The position numbers were made by a program, and so were the translations under genes. DNA of 64,000 bases, taken from contig CM049406.2 of NCBI GenBank assembly GCA_026929865.2, positions 26,601,001 through 26,665,000 on the forward strand. The letters are read 5' to 3'. Below the pieces are notes generated by a model. It saw only the letters and a list, made by a program, of their open reading frames with translations. It had not been told where the DNA came from and searched no databases. Below are positions 12,321 through 38,200 of the stretch, one piece after another. The number at the start of each line of letters is the position of its first letter. Within the stretch, counting starts at the first letter, position 1. Origin of the DNA: Hyperoplus lanceolatus (Eukaryota > Chordata > Actinopteri > Uranoscopiformes > Ammodytidae).

Positions 12321-14743
12321 AGCCAATTTCAAGGCCAAGTATTGTTCATGCTGCTTCACTGGCATAGAAGCACAGAAATGGAATGAAGGGATTGTCAGTA
12401 TATTGATTACACCTGTGCTTTTCTCCCTTTGTGAGAGGCCTCTAAACTGTTGCACATTCAATGCATTTTTTAAGAATATTTAGATGTTGTCTATTATATA
12501 CCTATTAAATTACCTGCTGTGATTCCGCATGATAGTTTAAACATATGGCACCATGCTTTGACATTGTTAACATGCTGATATTTTGCAGGTTTAATGTTTA
12601 CCACATCACCATCGTAGTTTGGCATGCGGTTGCCAATTCATTTAGATCGTTAGTATTGGTACTGAATTTCAAGAGATTCAACCTCAAGAAAACAATGCCA
12701 GTTTGAAAGACATGACAACTGACAAACTGACAACAACAAAAAACTATTTGGAAAGTGTACCGTATAATCCACTGTAACCAGTCTTTTTTATTTTGAATCT
12801 GTCTCTTACTCATTTCTTTACAGAATTGTTATTCTAAGGAGTGAAAGGGAAAGTACGGCCTAATGGCAATTTTTTGCTGTGATGAGTGCGAACATGCAAA
12901 GCAATTGCTAAGTTTTGGTCAAAAACTGAAAAACAAGAGAACCACGTTGCGATTCCTCTTCTATGGAAGAAGTGAACACTGCAACGCTATCCTGCTCTTT
13001 ACCTCCTATCTGTTCATAGGTGTAAGTATGAGACAGACTGCGTTCCTGTATGTTGTATTAGAGCTTGGTGCAGGATGTGGCAGAGCTCTTAACTGATGCA
13101 AATGAAAACCATGTGTAACCTACATAGCCGCTAATCAGTTTCCTTACGAAATGCCCCTTTCCCCATCGTCCCACATCCTTGTTACCAGGCAGACAATAAC
13201 CATTCTCTGTTAAACATTCATTCCCATTGAATGGGACAGTTACTCAGTCGTCTCTCTGAGGTTGGTCCTGCAATTACAGTATGATGTTCGACTGCTCGGC
13301 TATTATGAGACACAATAGCCAAGAGCAGGATTTCCCCTATTTGGAAGTTTCCATTCATCAGCCTGCAAGCAATGCGCATGCCAACGGAAACAGGCACAGG
13401 AAGTGTCCAGCGCACAGAAAGACAGAAAGATAAAAGAAGCTTGTTAATGACTTTAGTTGAGTGGAGTTCAATGTAGACAGAGAGATGAGATTGTATGATT
13501 AGTGCATGTGAAGTCAAGTGAGGCACTTGATTTTGCAGAAAGGGTGGTGAAATGTGAGCCAGGGGGATTGGAGATGGCTGGAAGAGGCTGGGGCAGTATG
13601 GTGTGGTCTTTTGTTGGGCTTTGTGAAAAAGAAATAAAAAGAAGTGAGTCATTCTGCAGACAGTGAAGAAAAGCTCTGCAGTTACACAGAGAGATGAGGG
13701 AAGGGAGAGCTGTGGGGGAAGAGTTATGCTTATGAGGCAATTCTTTTCTTCCCTCTGCAGAATCAGCTGGGGAAGATAGAAAACCCCAAGCAGTGACCCC
13801 AAGCTAAAGGTCTAACTTTAGCAAGGAAAACACTGCACCCATAAAGACATGCAGACTAAACCAGTTGGGGATAAAGATTTTTGTTTTTGTTTACCTCCTC
13901 ACATATCCTTTATTAGGACTTAGATAGAGTGTAACAACAACAAACACATAAAAACAATAAATGAAACTGTTCTTAACCAATTCCCATCCCGTCTTTGCAG
14001 TCTCCTGCAGGCTCCTGCAGTGTGCCTGGCATACTGTACATGATGCAGTAGGAATTCCAGATGTTGCTCATGGAATTCTGCTCCGTCCATGGCTTCCAAA
14101 TTTGACTTACCCCTCCTCAACCTTCCCTCATCTCCTCCTCCACCCCTCCCTCCTTTACCACCCCCAAAAGTCCCGTGACTTCTCTCCCCAGCCCCAGCCC
14201 TTCAAAACACTGCAGCAAAGTGGAGACAAATGGGCGCCCTAAATCTTCTCGGCACAATAGGAAAATACCTCATCATTTTAATTGCATAAAGCCCCGTTGA
14301 TGTAATCATAACATATCATAGAGGGGTTGACCCCCACCCACCCTCTTTCTCACTCACATTCAGTCCTCTTTACCATGGGTCTTATGGCAGTGTGGCAAGT
14401 TATTCATTAGCGGGTTCATTAGGGAATGGGGAGACGCCTAAGTTTGCTGTTTGAGGTTTTATTAGCTTATGGTTGATAGGAGTGCACACATACACAGTTA
14501 ATAATGCACAAACAATGGCATTTATAGCTGTGCAGAACATGCTTGAGGGCATGCTTGTATTTGAGGACCTTCACTCACTGAGCCTTTCATACATTAAAAA
14601 GTAACCTCTCCACAGCTTATCGAAACCCTACATTCAAACCTTAAGCCTGAAAGAAAAGAATAAGTCTTACACTTTGCATGCTTTTCATCAAACTCCTTCC
14701 TCCTGTGAAAGATCAATGGTCCTCATAATTGTGGAAAAACAAG

Positions 14744-14828
<85 letters not shown>
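14744..14828. repeat. (AC)n microsatellite, about 42 units
   Basis: Uninterrupted AC dinucleotides. The apparent poly-Thr-His and poly-Val-Cys ORFs across it are artefacts. Confidence 0.97.
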
Positions 14829-14831
<3 letters not shown>

Positions 14832-15265
14832 CTCTTGCTCACTGTATAGCTGAGATATGTTTTCCTGCTGTGCAGCAACGGGTTTCACACAATCGCCTTC
14901 ATCCCTGTTTCTACTTAGGCTTTGGATCCACTCCGCGTTTTCCGACCCAGTTTCTGGCCTGACAGTTTCCGAGCCCCAGTATTGCGGCGTGGTGCAGTCG
15001 GGGAGCAAGAAACCTGGAGGTCTAGGAAGACTGGGGAAGACTGACAGTGGGGCGTTGTGAGAGGTTAAGGCAGACAGTCCAGGTAAAGCTGGAATTGTAT
15101 GAAAGCAGCCAGGCCTACATTATAATACAAGATAATACTGCATTAAAGGAGATTAAGTGGCTCCAGTTTAGCCCAGTTAAACAGAAAGACGGCACAAAGA
15201 CATAAAGGGTTAAGTGGATAATTAAGTAAGTGAAAATCAAAGCACAGAAAGCCTTTTGAAATGAC

Positions 15266-16382
15266 TTTATTTTGTAAGAAAAGCTGAAAATATATAAGTG
15301 AGTAATAACACACACACACAATCTCATTGAGAAAACTAGATATTATCATTATCATTGTCACTAGTATCATTATCATTGTTGGCAAACTGCTTGTTACCCC
15401 TGACTAGTAATGTAGCACCAAGATTGTAAAACTGTAAACAAGTACAATGACAAAAAGGGAGTCATTTTCAGATCTTCAATTTATTTTCATTTGAGATGGA
15501 TCCAAGGTAAAAACAAAACAAAAAAAACAATCAAGTTTCAAGAATACATAACCCCCTTCCCCATTCACTGTCCCCACAAATATAAAATTAAGGCCACTTT
15601 CAAAACTGTATGTCACTGTCCAGCAGGACTTTTTAATGACAATGTACAAAAACACATTCTTTACACAGAGAACATCAACAACAATAATAGTAATAGTCAT
15701 AATAAAAATGACAACATCATTTATAATAATAATAACCACTAACGACATTGATAGAAAGGAAAAGAGACTGTCGTATTTTTTACTTTTTACTCTGATACGA
15801 GTGTATCTCATGCTTCATGAGGACTTAAGCTAATATTTTGTTTCCCTTTTTATGGTCCATACTGGCTCTGACATGTTCTTTTACAGGAGGATCAATAAAC
15901 ACGATGACTGTGTTAATGTGAGTGTGTGCAAGTCGACAGAAGGAGAGAAACGCTCGTTGCTTTCTCGAAGAAACATGCTAGAATGGGCGTCTTGAAGGTG
16001 CAGGTTCGAAGCGGAAATTGACAAGGACACAAACACTGACCACTGAAGAAAAAAAAACTAAAAATAAGACATTGAAAAAGGCTAAAACAAACAGCAATGA
16101 GCTGGCGTCAGTATAACCACGAGGAGAGAAGCAGAGGCTGAAGGAGAAAGAGAAAAAAAGAAAGAAAAAATGGAAGGATGGAGTGGTTGAGAGATAGAGC
16201 AAAAGGAATCTGGCAGTGGTAAGAATAGTTTCAAATGCAAGTCTGGTGCTTTTCCTTATGCTCTTTCTCAAGTTTTATCTCAGTCTCTTCCTGCTTTTAT
16301 TATCTGTGTTCAAAATGTCCCCACACTTTCTTCCCTTTTTTCCTCCCTGTGTCTCTCCTGTCTCCCTCCCCTTGTCCTCCGT
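15266..16382 (-). terminator. mmp14 3' UTR with poly(A) signals
   Basis: On the minus strand, AATAAA occurs at 15480-15485 and again at 15266-15271, downstream of the mmp14 stop. Either could be used. The UTR is A/T-rich with ATAATA tracts near 15680-15735. Confidence 0.55.
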
Positions 16383-28733
<12,351 letters not shown>

Positions 28734-29330
28734 CACTTGACTCTCCCAACAAAACAAAAAACTAGTGGAAAAAAATTGAAAGATCTTCCTGATAGTTAGC
28801 GCAAACCTTACTTTGCTATTTGTCAGAACATTGTCAGTGTCTTAACGTAACCCATAAACGAATTTCTGGGCGCAACCGTGATCGACAAAGCACAAAAGAG
28901 CGTTCCAAGGAGCGCCTCGGCAACTTATTACTACTAAAGTTACTTAAACCACGAGGTATTCGTCCAGTCTGTGCATTCTTATCGCGCTTTGGTGAATTTC
29001 GACCAAATTATCGGGCGTTACTGGAAGCAGGAAGTCTGAAGCGGGGGGCTCTGCAGGGCTGTGCGTATTTTATGTCCAAATTTAGCTATTCGCTTCACTC
29101 CAGATGTTGCAGCCGACTTTGTTTTCATGAAGCCATCTTAACTCCTTGCTGTCCTCTTCTTATTTTGATCCCCTATCCTCTTCCACTCTCTCCCCGCTGC
29201 AGACGTGGTAGTTTGATTCTCCCCGGAGACATGAAGCTGGAAAATAGAGGGATGCAACCCTCCCCTCTGCCCGCCCCTCTGTAGGCCTACAAGGGCTGGA
29301 ATCAACTTGGTGACCTTCGCATTAGACTTG
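28734..29330 (-). promoter_or_regulatory. mmp14 5' UTR and promoter region
   Basis: Lies immediately upstream of the mmp14 ATG at 28733 and is richer in CpG than the surrounding sequence. No TATA element or start site could be fixed. The 154-codon plus-strand ORF here looks like a chance reading of this region. Confidence 0.4.
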
Positions 29331-30459
29331 GCACAGTATGCCCTAAACCTCGGGCTGTGATTTAATGCCTTAATGCTCCCTTAAATGCATGGAGCTGTTA
29401 TTATTTACAGAAAAGGGGGCGCAAAACACTGCGCATAAGATGAAACTCATTGAATAAGTTACTTTTTCGGGATGACTTGGTTTCACCTCATATATATACA
29501 ATTCATTTTGTTAACACAGTTCTTAGTCCTCGCTTTCTTTCAAGCCTAAGGTAATAACCAAATATTGTTTAACTTTTTTTTCGTGCAGCAGCCCACTGTT
29601 TTTTAAACATTTGGAAATCATAAGTTTGTTACAAGCTGTCCTTATTAGAGGCGAACGTTTGACTGTAAACAGGTTAATAGTGTTTTTTCACACTGATTTG
29701 TAGGGAGTAGGCTACAGCGCAAACATCCCCTTAACAATCTGACTTTGGGCTATTCAATAGGCAGCAGCACCATCAAACTGTGCGTAAAAGGGGGAATTGC
29801 GCCCTCTAATGCACGCAATGCACTAACGTCCTATAGCCTTCGTCGTGGCTGTTTTGTCTTGTGCTTTTTGTGTTCTCTTTCAGAGATAAATCTCTAGTGG
29901 AAAATGTCTCATGTGTCTGTTATGCTACTAGATATTATATCAACAGATTATTATTACTCATAAGGTAAAAGCAGGGTAGTATGTTTATAGTTGGTTAAGG
30001 TGGGTTCCATTCTTATTTTTTTTTAAATATATAAAGGACTGCAACTAATGATTATTTACATTATGAATTAATCTGTTTAGTAGTTTATACATCAATTGAT
30101 TGATTGATTGATTGTTTGGTTTGTTGAACTTCAGAAAATAATGAGAAATGCCATCACAATAACCCAGTGCCCAAAGGGACACCTTCACACACTACTTGTT
30201 TTGTCCAATGAATACTCCGAACGAACACAACTTTAATTTAAATCAAATGATCAAAATAATTTTAAGAAAAAGCAGAACATCTTCACATTGAAGATGATGG
30301 AACCATGACCTTTTTTAGCTTGAAAAATGAATTTCCAATTTTTTGTTGGTAAGCTGATCGATCAATTTACTTTTGAATTTTTTTTTATCAATTTGTATAC
30401 TGCACACTCTCGGGTAGTTTGAGAATATAAGGATTTGGATTTGGAGTGCCATTGAAGCT

Positions 30460-30610
30460 GATTAGTTACAGCAACAGGCCACATTGCAACATTGCTGGTT
30501 CAATTCCAGCTGTCGACATTTGTTGCAGGTCAATATCCCCTCTGTCTCCCCACATTTCCTGTCTACTCTCTAGTTTCCCACTGTCCATTTATTGCAATGA
30601 TGCCCCCAAA
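30460..30610 (+). repeat. SINE-like repeat fragment
   Basis: GCTGGTTCAATTCCAGCT resembles a B-box-like promoter sequence. It is followed by TTTGTTGCAGGTCAATATCCCC and pyrimidine-rich blocks (CTGTCTCCCC, TTTCCTGTCTACTCT), the pattern of a common tRNA-derived teleost repeat. The family was not identified. Confidence 0.5.
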
Positions 30611-30684
30611 ATATATTACACATAATTTAAATGTAGTTTATGAATGTAGACTACTCTGCATTGTTAAGGAGTATAAGTATAAAG

Positions 30685-30765
30685 TAGCATGAAATGAAAA
30701 TACACAAGTAAAAGTACTTTAAATATTTTACTAAAGTACAGTACTTGGGTAAATGTACATAGTTA
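30685..30765. repeat. Short interspersed repeat of the 'AAGTAAAAGTACTT' type
   Basis: ACAAGTAAAAGTACTTTAAA, then ACTAAAGTACAGTACTTGGG and TAAATGTACATAGTTA, form an imperfect palindrome seen widely in teleost genomes. The assignment rests on pattern recognition. Confidence 0.45.
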
Positions 30766-32084
30766 TTCTACAAATGCTAATAAGCATGCATGTGGTAGAA
30801 CCAATTTGTCTGTGATTGTGGCATGATGCTTATTGGCAATTATGTGTACAGATGCATTTAGTGACATTTTTAAATATACACATATTAAGTAAAATACAAA
30901 CATTTCCTGTCACAAACCTTATGAGCAAACATACTGTAGCTCAGCTGCTGTGCAGTTTATGGCTGAGTGAATACAGCTGGCCTCCTTCACTTCTCCCTTT
31001 ATCCTGGTTAATGTGACACGAGAGAGGGGAGCTTTGATTGTCTTGGCAGAGTGGGATCACTGACATGTGACAGTGGGGATCAAGGACGTTAACTGGCACA
31101 CAATTGACTGAGAGCATGCATACATGCCTTGTTTAGTCAGCAGACAAGTTACAACATACTTTGTTGTGTAAACTTTACAGGACTGAGCAATATTTAGTTT
31201 TTCCAAATTCATTTTTTAATACGGTGATACTGAAAGTACAGCTTACAACAAACATAGACATCTGATATATATATATATATAGTAAATTAAAGTTTTAGTA
31301 ACTAAATGTTACAGATATTACATTTGGACTAAACAACAATCATAATATTCACAAAGCTGAAGGTCAAAGGTCACACACAAGACCATGCCCTCACTGGGTT
31401 CACAAACACTACAGCTGTGTTTCAGATTCGACAGGACAATACAGTGAAAAGTAAACCACAATGACATGAGTGAGTAGTTTCTATAAATCACAAAATGGGG
31501 GACAAATGACTTAATCCCCACAGAAACACAATCAGTTTGCTGGCCTAGTTTGCTCTTACAAAGCAAAACAAAGTAAGGTAAATAAGGTATGCAAATCATC
31601 CTCATTTACCTCTGCTATTGCTGTAATTGAAGGAAAGAATTGTTTAGATAAAAAACTAAACTCAGTGGGGAAGCATTTGCAAATACTTTAAACATTTTCT
31701 TTTGGTTAGCTTGAGCCTCCTTTGGTGCCAGTTGTATCAAATTTGGTACGTGGCACAATAAGCCCCGAAATGTTAACATACTGATATACAATAATTGAAA
31801 ACTATTCTTTTAGTGTTATCTCTGTGACTAATTAGCTGATACTATCAAATGTGTTAAAATGTGGTGTACTGTACCTATATCTGTGCCTGGTAATTAATAA
31901 ACAAAACAACACTGACTATTATTGGAACCAGGTCTGTTATGAAACATTGAAACAACAGGGATTTTCTTTTTTTGATATAATGTGCATCAAATTATTGACA
32001 ACTTCAGACAGACAAAAGTAGTGTCACTTTGACAAATCCAGCAAAAAACTGGACTTGCTTTGTTACTTCTTGAATATTTGTACC

Positions 32085-32292
32085 TTTATTTGTACAATAG
32101 CTGTTTTTTTTAGCACAAGACCAAGCTTGTTGACTCACATACAAACATATTACTTTGACTATTGAACTGACAGGCTATTTGAAATATGTTAAGGGAGCAG
32201 TACTACCGAAATGCCCATACAGTTTCAACAAAAGGTAAACATTGATTGAAAAAAACACCAGTATATTATCCAGCCAATCACGCTGACTTGAG
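32085..32292 (-). terminator. sall2 3' UTR with poly(A) signal
   Basis: On the minus strand AATAAA occurs at 32085-32090, about 200 bases after the sall2 stop codon. Further signals exist farther on, so a longer UTR is possible. Confidence 0.5.
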
Positions 32293-35200
32293 TTAAGACC
32301 CTTCACTAGACTCTTCCCCAGTTTCATCAGGGCCTTTTGGATCTATCTGAGATTGAACAGGTGATTTTGCAGACCGTGACAACTCATCCTCCCCTTGGCA
32401 TATAGCAGTTGGGTCATCAGTTGGCTCATTGTTGGTGTTGAGGAAGGTTTGGTACTGGTTCCAGAAGCCTGCTGAGCTTCTGGTGGCAGGAATGCTCAAG
32501 GAAGTCATAGTAGGAGGAAGTTGGTCAGAGGAGGAACGACAACTCCGGGCTGGTGGACGTGATGTTTTGGTTGCCACACCATGGTGCTTCATGTGACCCT
32601 GAAACGTAAAGGTTTAGGGTTAGGCAAGGTATAACATACCCATTATAATGTGCTGTAGAGTAAAATCCATGGGTAGTTTAGTCAAACATATGAGTGGATA
32701 ATTTAGCTTTTCTCAGCACATGGACTCATTTCTATAGACTAATTCTTCAACTCAGTGTCAGTCTTCTTCCGGTTCCATTAACAAGATGATCATTGTAAAT
32801 ATGAGTCCATTGCAATATATAATCCTTTACTAAAGCTGTAAAATATTGTTTAAACCTCAAGAAAAAAACGTTGCGCTACAATTACTCAATATATTCATAC
32901 CTCTATAATACATTTGTTATTTCATATCAAAGGTGTTTTTCCTCACTTTCAAACCGCTGCGACTGGCATATTCTTTTCCACACTCAGCACAGCAATAGGT
33001 CTTCTTCTCAGGACGAGACATTGGAGATGGAAGGGTTGGGGCAAGGCTGATGGGGACAGAAGCATCCAGTGCTTCACTTGGGGCCAATCCACTAATTTTA
33101 ACACTTTCCACCCGGTCTTCCCTCCCAAATGAACCAAAATGAAAGCTTTGACGTGTCTCCCTTACAAAAGTTGTAGCTCTCTGTGTTGCACCCCTTATTT
33201 CAACACCAACATTGTCAGCAGTCTCAAACGTAGACATTGTTTTGGGGCCTTCATCAGGCACAGTTGCTTGGTCTTGCTTTAGTGTGGCTTGTGGAAGAGG
33301 CTGCTCTTGGTCTTCTTCCATTGGTTCTGGTGATTGAGATCTTGTGGAGACTGAATCCAAGGTTGGTGTTGCATTAACATTAAGGACATCTTGACTCAGG
33401 ATGGGGTTAGAGGAGGTACTGGGACAGGTGTAAGTAAAGGGGGCATCAAGGGCAGGTGTGCTTTGTAAGTCCTCCAGGTTTGATTTGGTGCCAAGGAAGG
33501 CATCAGAAGAGGTAGAAGCTTCATACTCTTCGCAGTCCACCTCCTTAGCGTTAGATGACACTGTGGTTTTAGTAACAGTTAAGGAAATTGGTGAGGGGAT
33601 GGATTTAGGAGGATAGAAATCGGCAGCGGCTTGTTGTTCAACTTGGTTGTCTTTGCTAACTGGGGAATCTTGATCTGTCTGCTGGGAGGCTATCAAAGGG
33701 TCACTAACACAAAGGACAGGGGGGTCTACACTGCCTGGAGTGGGAGTTTGTGTGGCAGGATTCATGAAGGGGTCAGGGCTAAGGTCAGAGGGGGGGATAA
33801 GGTCTGGGCTGGAGGACCCAGACTTGCTGGGATGTTTGGTTAACTCAACTGATTTCATAATGCCACTGACAGGGACCGAACCAACTTCTGGAGTTTGAAT
33901 TTGTGAGCTTGGGGCTGGGCTCTTAGAGTGGCCTGCTAGAGGAGGTGTTGTACTAGAGGCAGTATTATGGTCAGTGGACTGTGATTGGGATTGTGACAAA
34001 GGTTTGGCATTGGAATTAGCTGGCATCTCATGTGCAGAATCTTCTGTGCCATCCGTAGGCAACTGTCCACCGAGGTGCATACGGATGTGGTGCTGCAGCA
34101 CTAGGGCATTAGTGAACTTGCGCTGGCACAGTGGGCAAGAGTTCTGGACACGTGCATTGGGTGGTCTGGCATGATGGGTTGCCAGATGGGACCGCAGGCT
34201 GCCTTTAGTAGAGAAAGATCTTCCACATAACTTGCATGGAAACGGGCGTTCTCCAAGGTGTGTAGCCTGGTGAAGACGCAGTGCTCTGGGACAGCTCAGC
34301 ACCCTTAAACACACCCCACACTGATTGGTAGCCAGACTACCAGCTGGACCTGTGATGCTTAGTGATGGATGCAAGCTCCCTGCCATGGCACTTGCTCCAT
34401 TGGCACTCATGCCTAGGGCAGCGACCATCTCATGGGTGAAGTTTGAAACAGAAGTGGAGACAAGAGTTGAAGATGGTGGAGACGCCATGACATATGTAGA
34501 AGAAGTGTTAGCATTTGTGAAACGACTGTTAGCTGAAGAGGCAGTGGTACAGTTAGATAACATCTCCAGCATGGAGGAGGAAGTGCAGGAAGTCCATGGA
34601 GAAGAGGAGAGCACAGGTGCCTTTTCTAGCTTCTCAACCAGCCTCTGCAGCTTGGAAGTTTCAGATGTAGGAGTTGAAGTAGCCATGGAGGAATGCAGAG
34701 AGGATGGAGTGGTAGTGGGTGGACCTGGGACTTTGGGAAAGGAAGAGAAAGGGAACGAAAGCTGAGAATGGCTGGAAGAAGCAAGTTGATGTGAGCCTGG
34801 ATTAGAGGGTAGCTGGCTGCGTAGCAAACCCAAGGCTGGATGGTTGTAGAGTGATGAGTGTGCAGCAGGGGTAGAGGAAGAAGTGGAGACAGATGGGAAA
34901 AGGAATTTAGGTAGTTGGGCTAGCTGGGAGTAAGCTGCAGGAGAAAGCATTGGGGCATGAGGGGGAGTGTTCTCATCAAAATGCTGCTTGGCACCCTTGA
35001 ATAACCCTGTGATGGTGGAAGAGGAAGACAATGTAGGGTTGGAAAGGAGGGAGGTAGCCAGAGAAGAGGTGGAGGCTGAAGATGAAGACGATGAGTGGGA
35101 GGAAACAGAGGTGATAGAGGCTGCAGCGGCTACAGCTGCAGCCCTATTGAGCTGTAGGAGAGAGTGGGAAATCAAAGCAAGGTCCACACTAGGGGGCAGG

Positions 35201-38200
35201 GGTAGTGTAGAGGGGGTAGATCCTCCAGACGATCCCAGAGAATAGCCAGTGCTGGTACCACCAACCTCGAAATTATCTCCACATGTTTCATCCTCGGGCC
35301 TGCTTTTTGGCTTCTTCTGAATCATATTCATGCCACTAGTACTGCTACTACTGCTCATGGTTTGTCCCATATCTGATCCCCTTGTGGCCCCTAATGCTAC
35401 CCCAAACAAAGAAGGCGGCAGGAGTGAAAGGGAGAGTTCTGGGTTTTGCTCCCGATGGCGTAGGAAGTGGACCTTAAGGTTACCCCTTGTGGTGAAGCGG
35501 CTCAGGCACACTGGACACTGGTAGGGTCGTTCCCCAGTGTGTGAGCGTAGATGTATCTGGAGGGAAGAGTCACTGCTAAACGTTTTTCCACAGAAGCGGC
35601 AGGCATGTTGGAGGCGGCCACTTGAAGTCGAGCTGGATGCAGACAAAGAGTCTGCTCCTCCAGAAACAGATTGCAGAGGTTGTTGGGTGTTTGGGACTAG
35701 AGCTACAGATGTGGCAAGGGATGAGTTTAGGAAGGACAGGCCACTGTGCCCACTCACTGAAGTGGTATTTGGAGATTTCTCATGGAGATATCGGTTGGGC
35801 AGGGCTAAAGACAGGGCTAATGGATAGTTGGATGAAGCCATGGTCATGGCAGCAGAGGAAGAGGTGGGGGGAGCTGTGGATCGGACCCTCATATAACCAT
35901 GAGCCCCTGCACTCCCTACTGTCCCTTCCATCAGGGGCTTGTGAGGCTGCAGGATTTGAGACAAAGAACTGCTGGGCTTAGTAGGTTTGTTGGCTGCTTG
36001 AGAAGGAAGCAATGAGGAAAAACATGCCAGGAGAGGAGCCACAGAGGAGGTAGGCTGAGGTGCAGTTGGCTGAGTAGTTGGGCTGGCTGCTCTTTTGCTG
36101 CCTTCTAGGCAGAGCTGAGGCAAGGGAGGGAGGAGATGCTGAGAGGGTGTGTCCATAGTATAGGAGGCTCCACCGAGGCGTAGCACCTGCCTACAGATCT
36201 CCTCTGTTATCTGCATCTGGTGGATCTGCCTTTGCTGCAGCACACGCAGCTCCTCCAGAATCAGGGCAATACTAAGTTGGGCCCTAGAGGGTGCAGCTGA
36301 GGCAGATGTCACTCCTGGGCTGGGAGCTGGAGTGACAGGACTTGGGGGGCCCTCAGGTACACGACTGGGGCTTCCAGGGTGCGGTGGAGGACATAATGAG
36401 GAAGAGGATGATGAGGAAGAAGAAGAGGTGGTGGTGGTGGCTGACAGCCCCAACTTTGGGGAGGCCATGTGTGAGCTTCGGTAGGGGTGGATAAGGGCAC
36501 CCGCAGAAGAAGTATGATTGCAATCAGACAGTTGAAGGGCAGGCTGATGTTGAGTTTGGGACGAGAGAGAAGAGTAATCGAGTAGGGGCTGTAGGTCTTT
36601 GAGGGGCTGGTGGAAGGGCTGGCTCAGTGAGTAGGATACCGGTGGACCATGAGTGGGTAGAGAGTGGGCCTGAGAGCCCTTGAGAGATGAACACAGTGCA
36701 AGGGGCCACTGGGAGGTTTGAAGAGAGGATGGAGAGCACAAGGAAGAGTCCAGGATAAATGGAAAGGGATTTGACTTCACTGCCAAGATGTCATCTAGGG
36801 AAAGAAAAAGAAGAAAATGATAGCATCCTCAAGGGTAACAAAATAATCAAAGTTTACATAATGGTGTAAAATGTTTTATAGGATAACTTTTATTTTAAGA
36901 ACAAAACAAAAAAAACAGCAGAGACAAGTAAAGGTTGTTATGAGGTGACTTATAACCTCTCGGTTTAATTCCCCCCACTTTATAAACCACTACTTCCCGT
37001 TTCCCTCTTTGTCCTGTCTATCTTCTGTCTATCTATTACAGCCTCCCCACTGATCTGCAAGTATACACAGCTCAACCGCAGTGGAGCCTACCTTGTTTCC
37101 ACGGCAACACGCCCAAGACAATGGACTTAACCCCCCACCCCCCCATAAAAAGAAGCCACATCCTCACACCAAGATACTCTTCCATCTCTGCCTCTCTTTC
37201 ATTCCTCCATTCATTCTCTCTTTCTTTCATCTCCATTAGAGCCCTTCCCCCAAGCCCAATTGGGTGCTAAGGTTAAGGTCCTGGTTGGGTACTGGACACT
37301 GTACTGGGTGCCTGATTGGCTGGCAGACTTGACCTTAAACACTCTGAGGTCGCATTCCTGATACGGTTTAGGACAAGGCAGGGGAAGAGAGGTGGCGTGC
37401 AAAGAACACAAACAGACAGACATGATGACTCACAGACAATCAACAACCAAACTAAGTCTAGAAAAGCATACCGGGACAGCAGGGAAAGCACATACACACA
37501 GCATATCTGTCAATACAAAACAAAAAAAACACAAAAAAATGTATTTATGCATACGCAAAGACATACAGGACTTGCTGCTATTCTCTTAAAAGCTGCAATT
37601 TTATGACACCATATGGGCCCAATTCTTGTAACTGGAGTGGACGGACGGATGCAAATACACACACTTGTGCGCACACACACACACACACACACACACTTCT
37701 TCATGGGTATGTTCATGCTTCAGTGCCCAGCAACAAAGCTGAAAGGGGACAATGGGGTCTAATGCTATTGCAGTAAGAATACCTTATACAGTGCCTCTCA
37801 AAGTTTCCTTTTCCTTGACCTTCTCATGCTCATCTCCTTGCTTTTACCTTATTTTTTAACCAATATATCCCTGGGAGTTTACTGTATATCCTCCCATTCT
37901 AGGTGGTCTGTGCCTTTGAACCTGGCAGGGATGAGGAGTTAAGAAATTTGGGTTTTACAGGGCAAAAAAAACAGCTCATGGCTGAAACCGCAGATATTTA
38001 AATAAAAACTCTGCAGGCCAGTAATTCCAACGGGCTCTCCTTATTTTGGTGTGTCCATCTTTATAATCTAGTTTTCAAATGCAAATCAAACAGATTGGAT
38101 TGTTTCATAATCCCGGTAAGAAACAGTTCATAAATTATAATTGACCTAAATGAAGACCTCTAAATAAAGTTTAAGAATAAATGCTATTTATGAGGTTGGA

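Larger units (their letters stand above)
8881..15265. other. Intergenic region between the convergent acin1 and mmp14 genes
   Basis: About 6.4 kb with no recognisable gene. Short ORFs, including a 194-codon one on the minus strand at 13218-13802, show no known motif. Repeats listed separately lie at about 9776, 12215 and 14744. Pyrimidine-rich stretches near 14100-14180 are unremarkable. Confidence 0.6.
29331..32084. other. Intergenic region between mmp14 promoter and sall2 3' end
   Basis: No gene recognised. Includes a (TTGA)n run near 30095-30114, a SINE-like fragment at 30460-30610, a short repeat at 30685-30765 and a (TA)n run near 31265-31281. Confidence 0.6.

Noticed and set aside
13218..13802. 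194-codon minus-strand ORF
   Set aside because: No recognisable domain, low-complexity Leu/Ser/Pro-rich composition, no convincing splice or promoter context; probably chance.
14688..15008. ORFs with poly-Val-Cys or poly-Thr-His
   Set aside because: Direct translation of an (AC)n microsatellite.
28820..29284. 154-codon plus-strand ORF
   Set aside because: Lies in the mmp14 promoter region and resembles no family; composition follows local GC-rich DNA.
33631..35981. Plus-strand ORFs up to 146 codons across sall2
   Set aside because: Antisense shadows of a GC-rich coding exon; no family resemblance.
36309..36739. Extra minus-strand ORFs within sall2
   Set aside because: Out-of-frame shadows of the Ser/Pro-rich sall2 coding exon.
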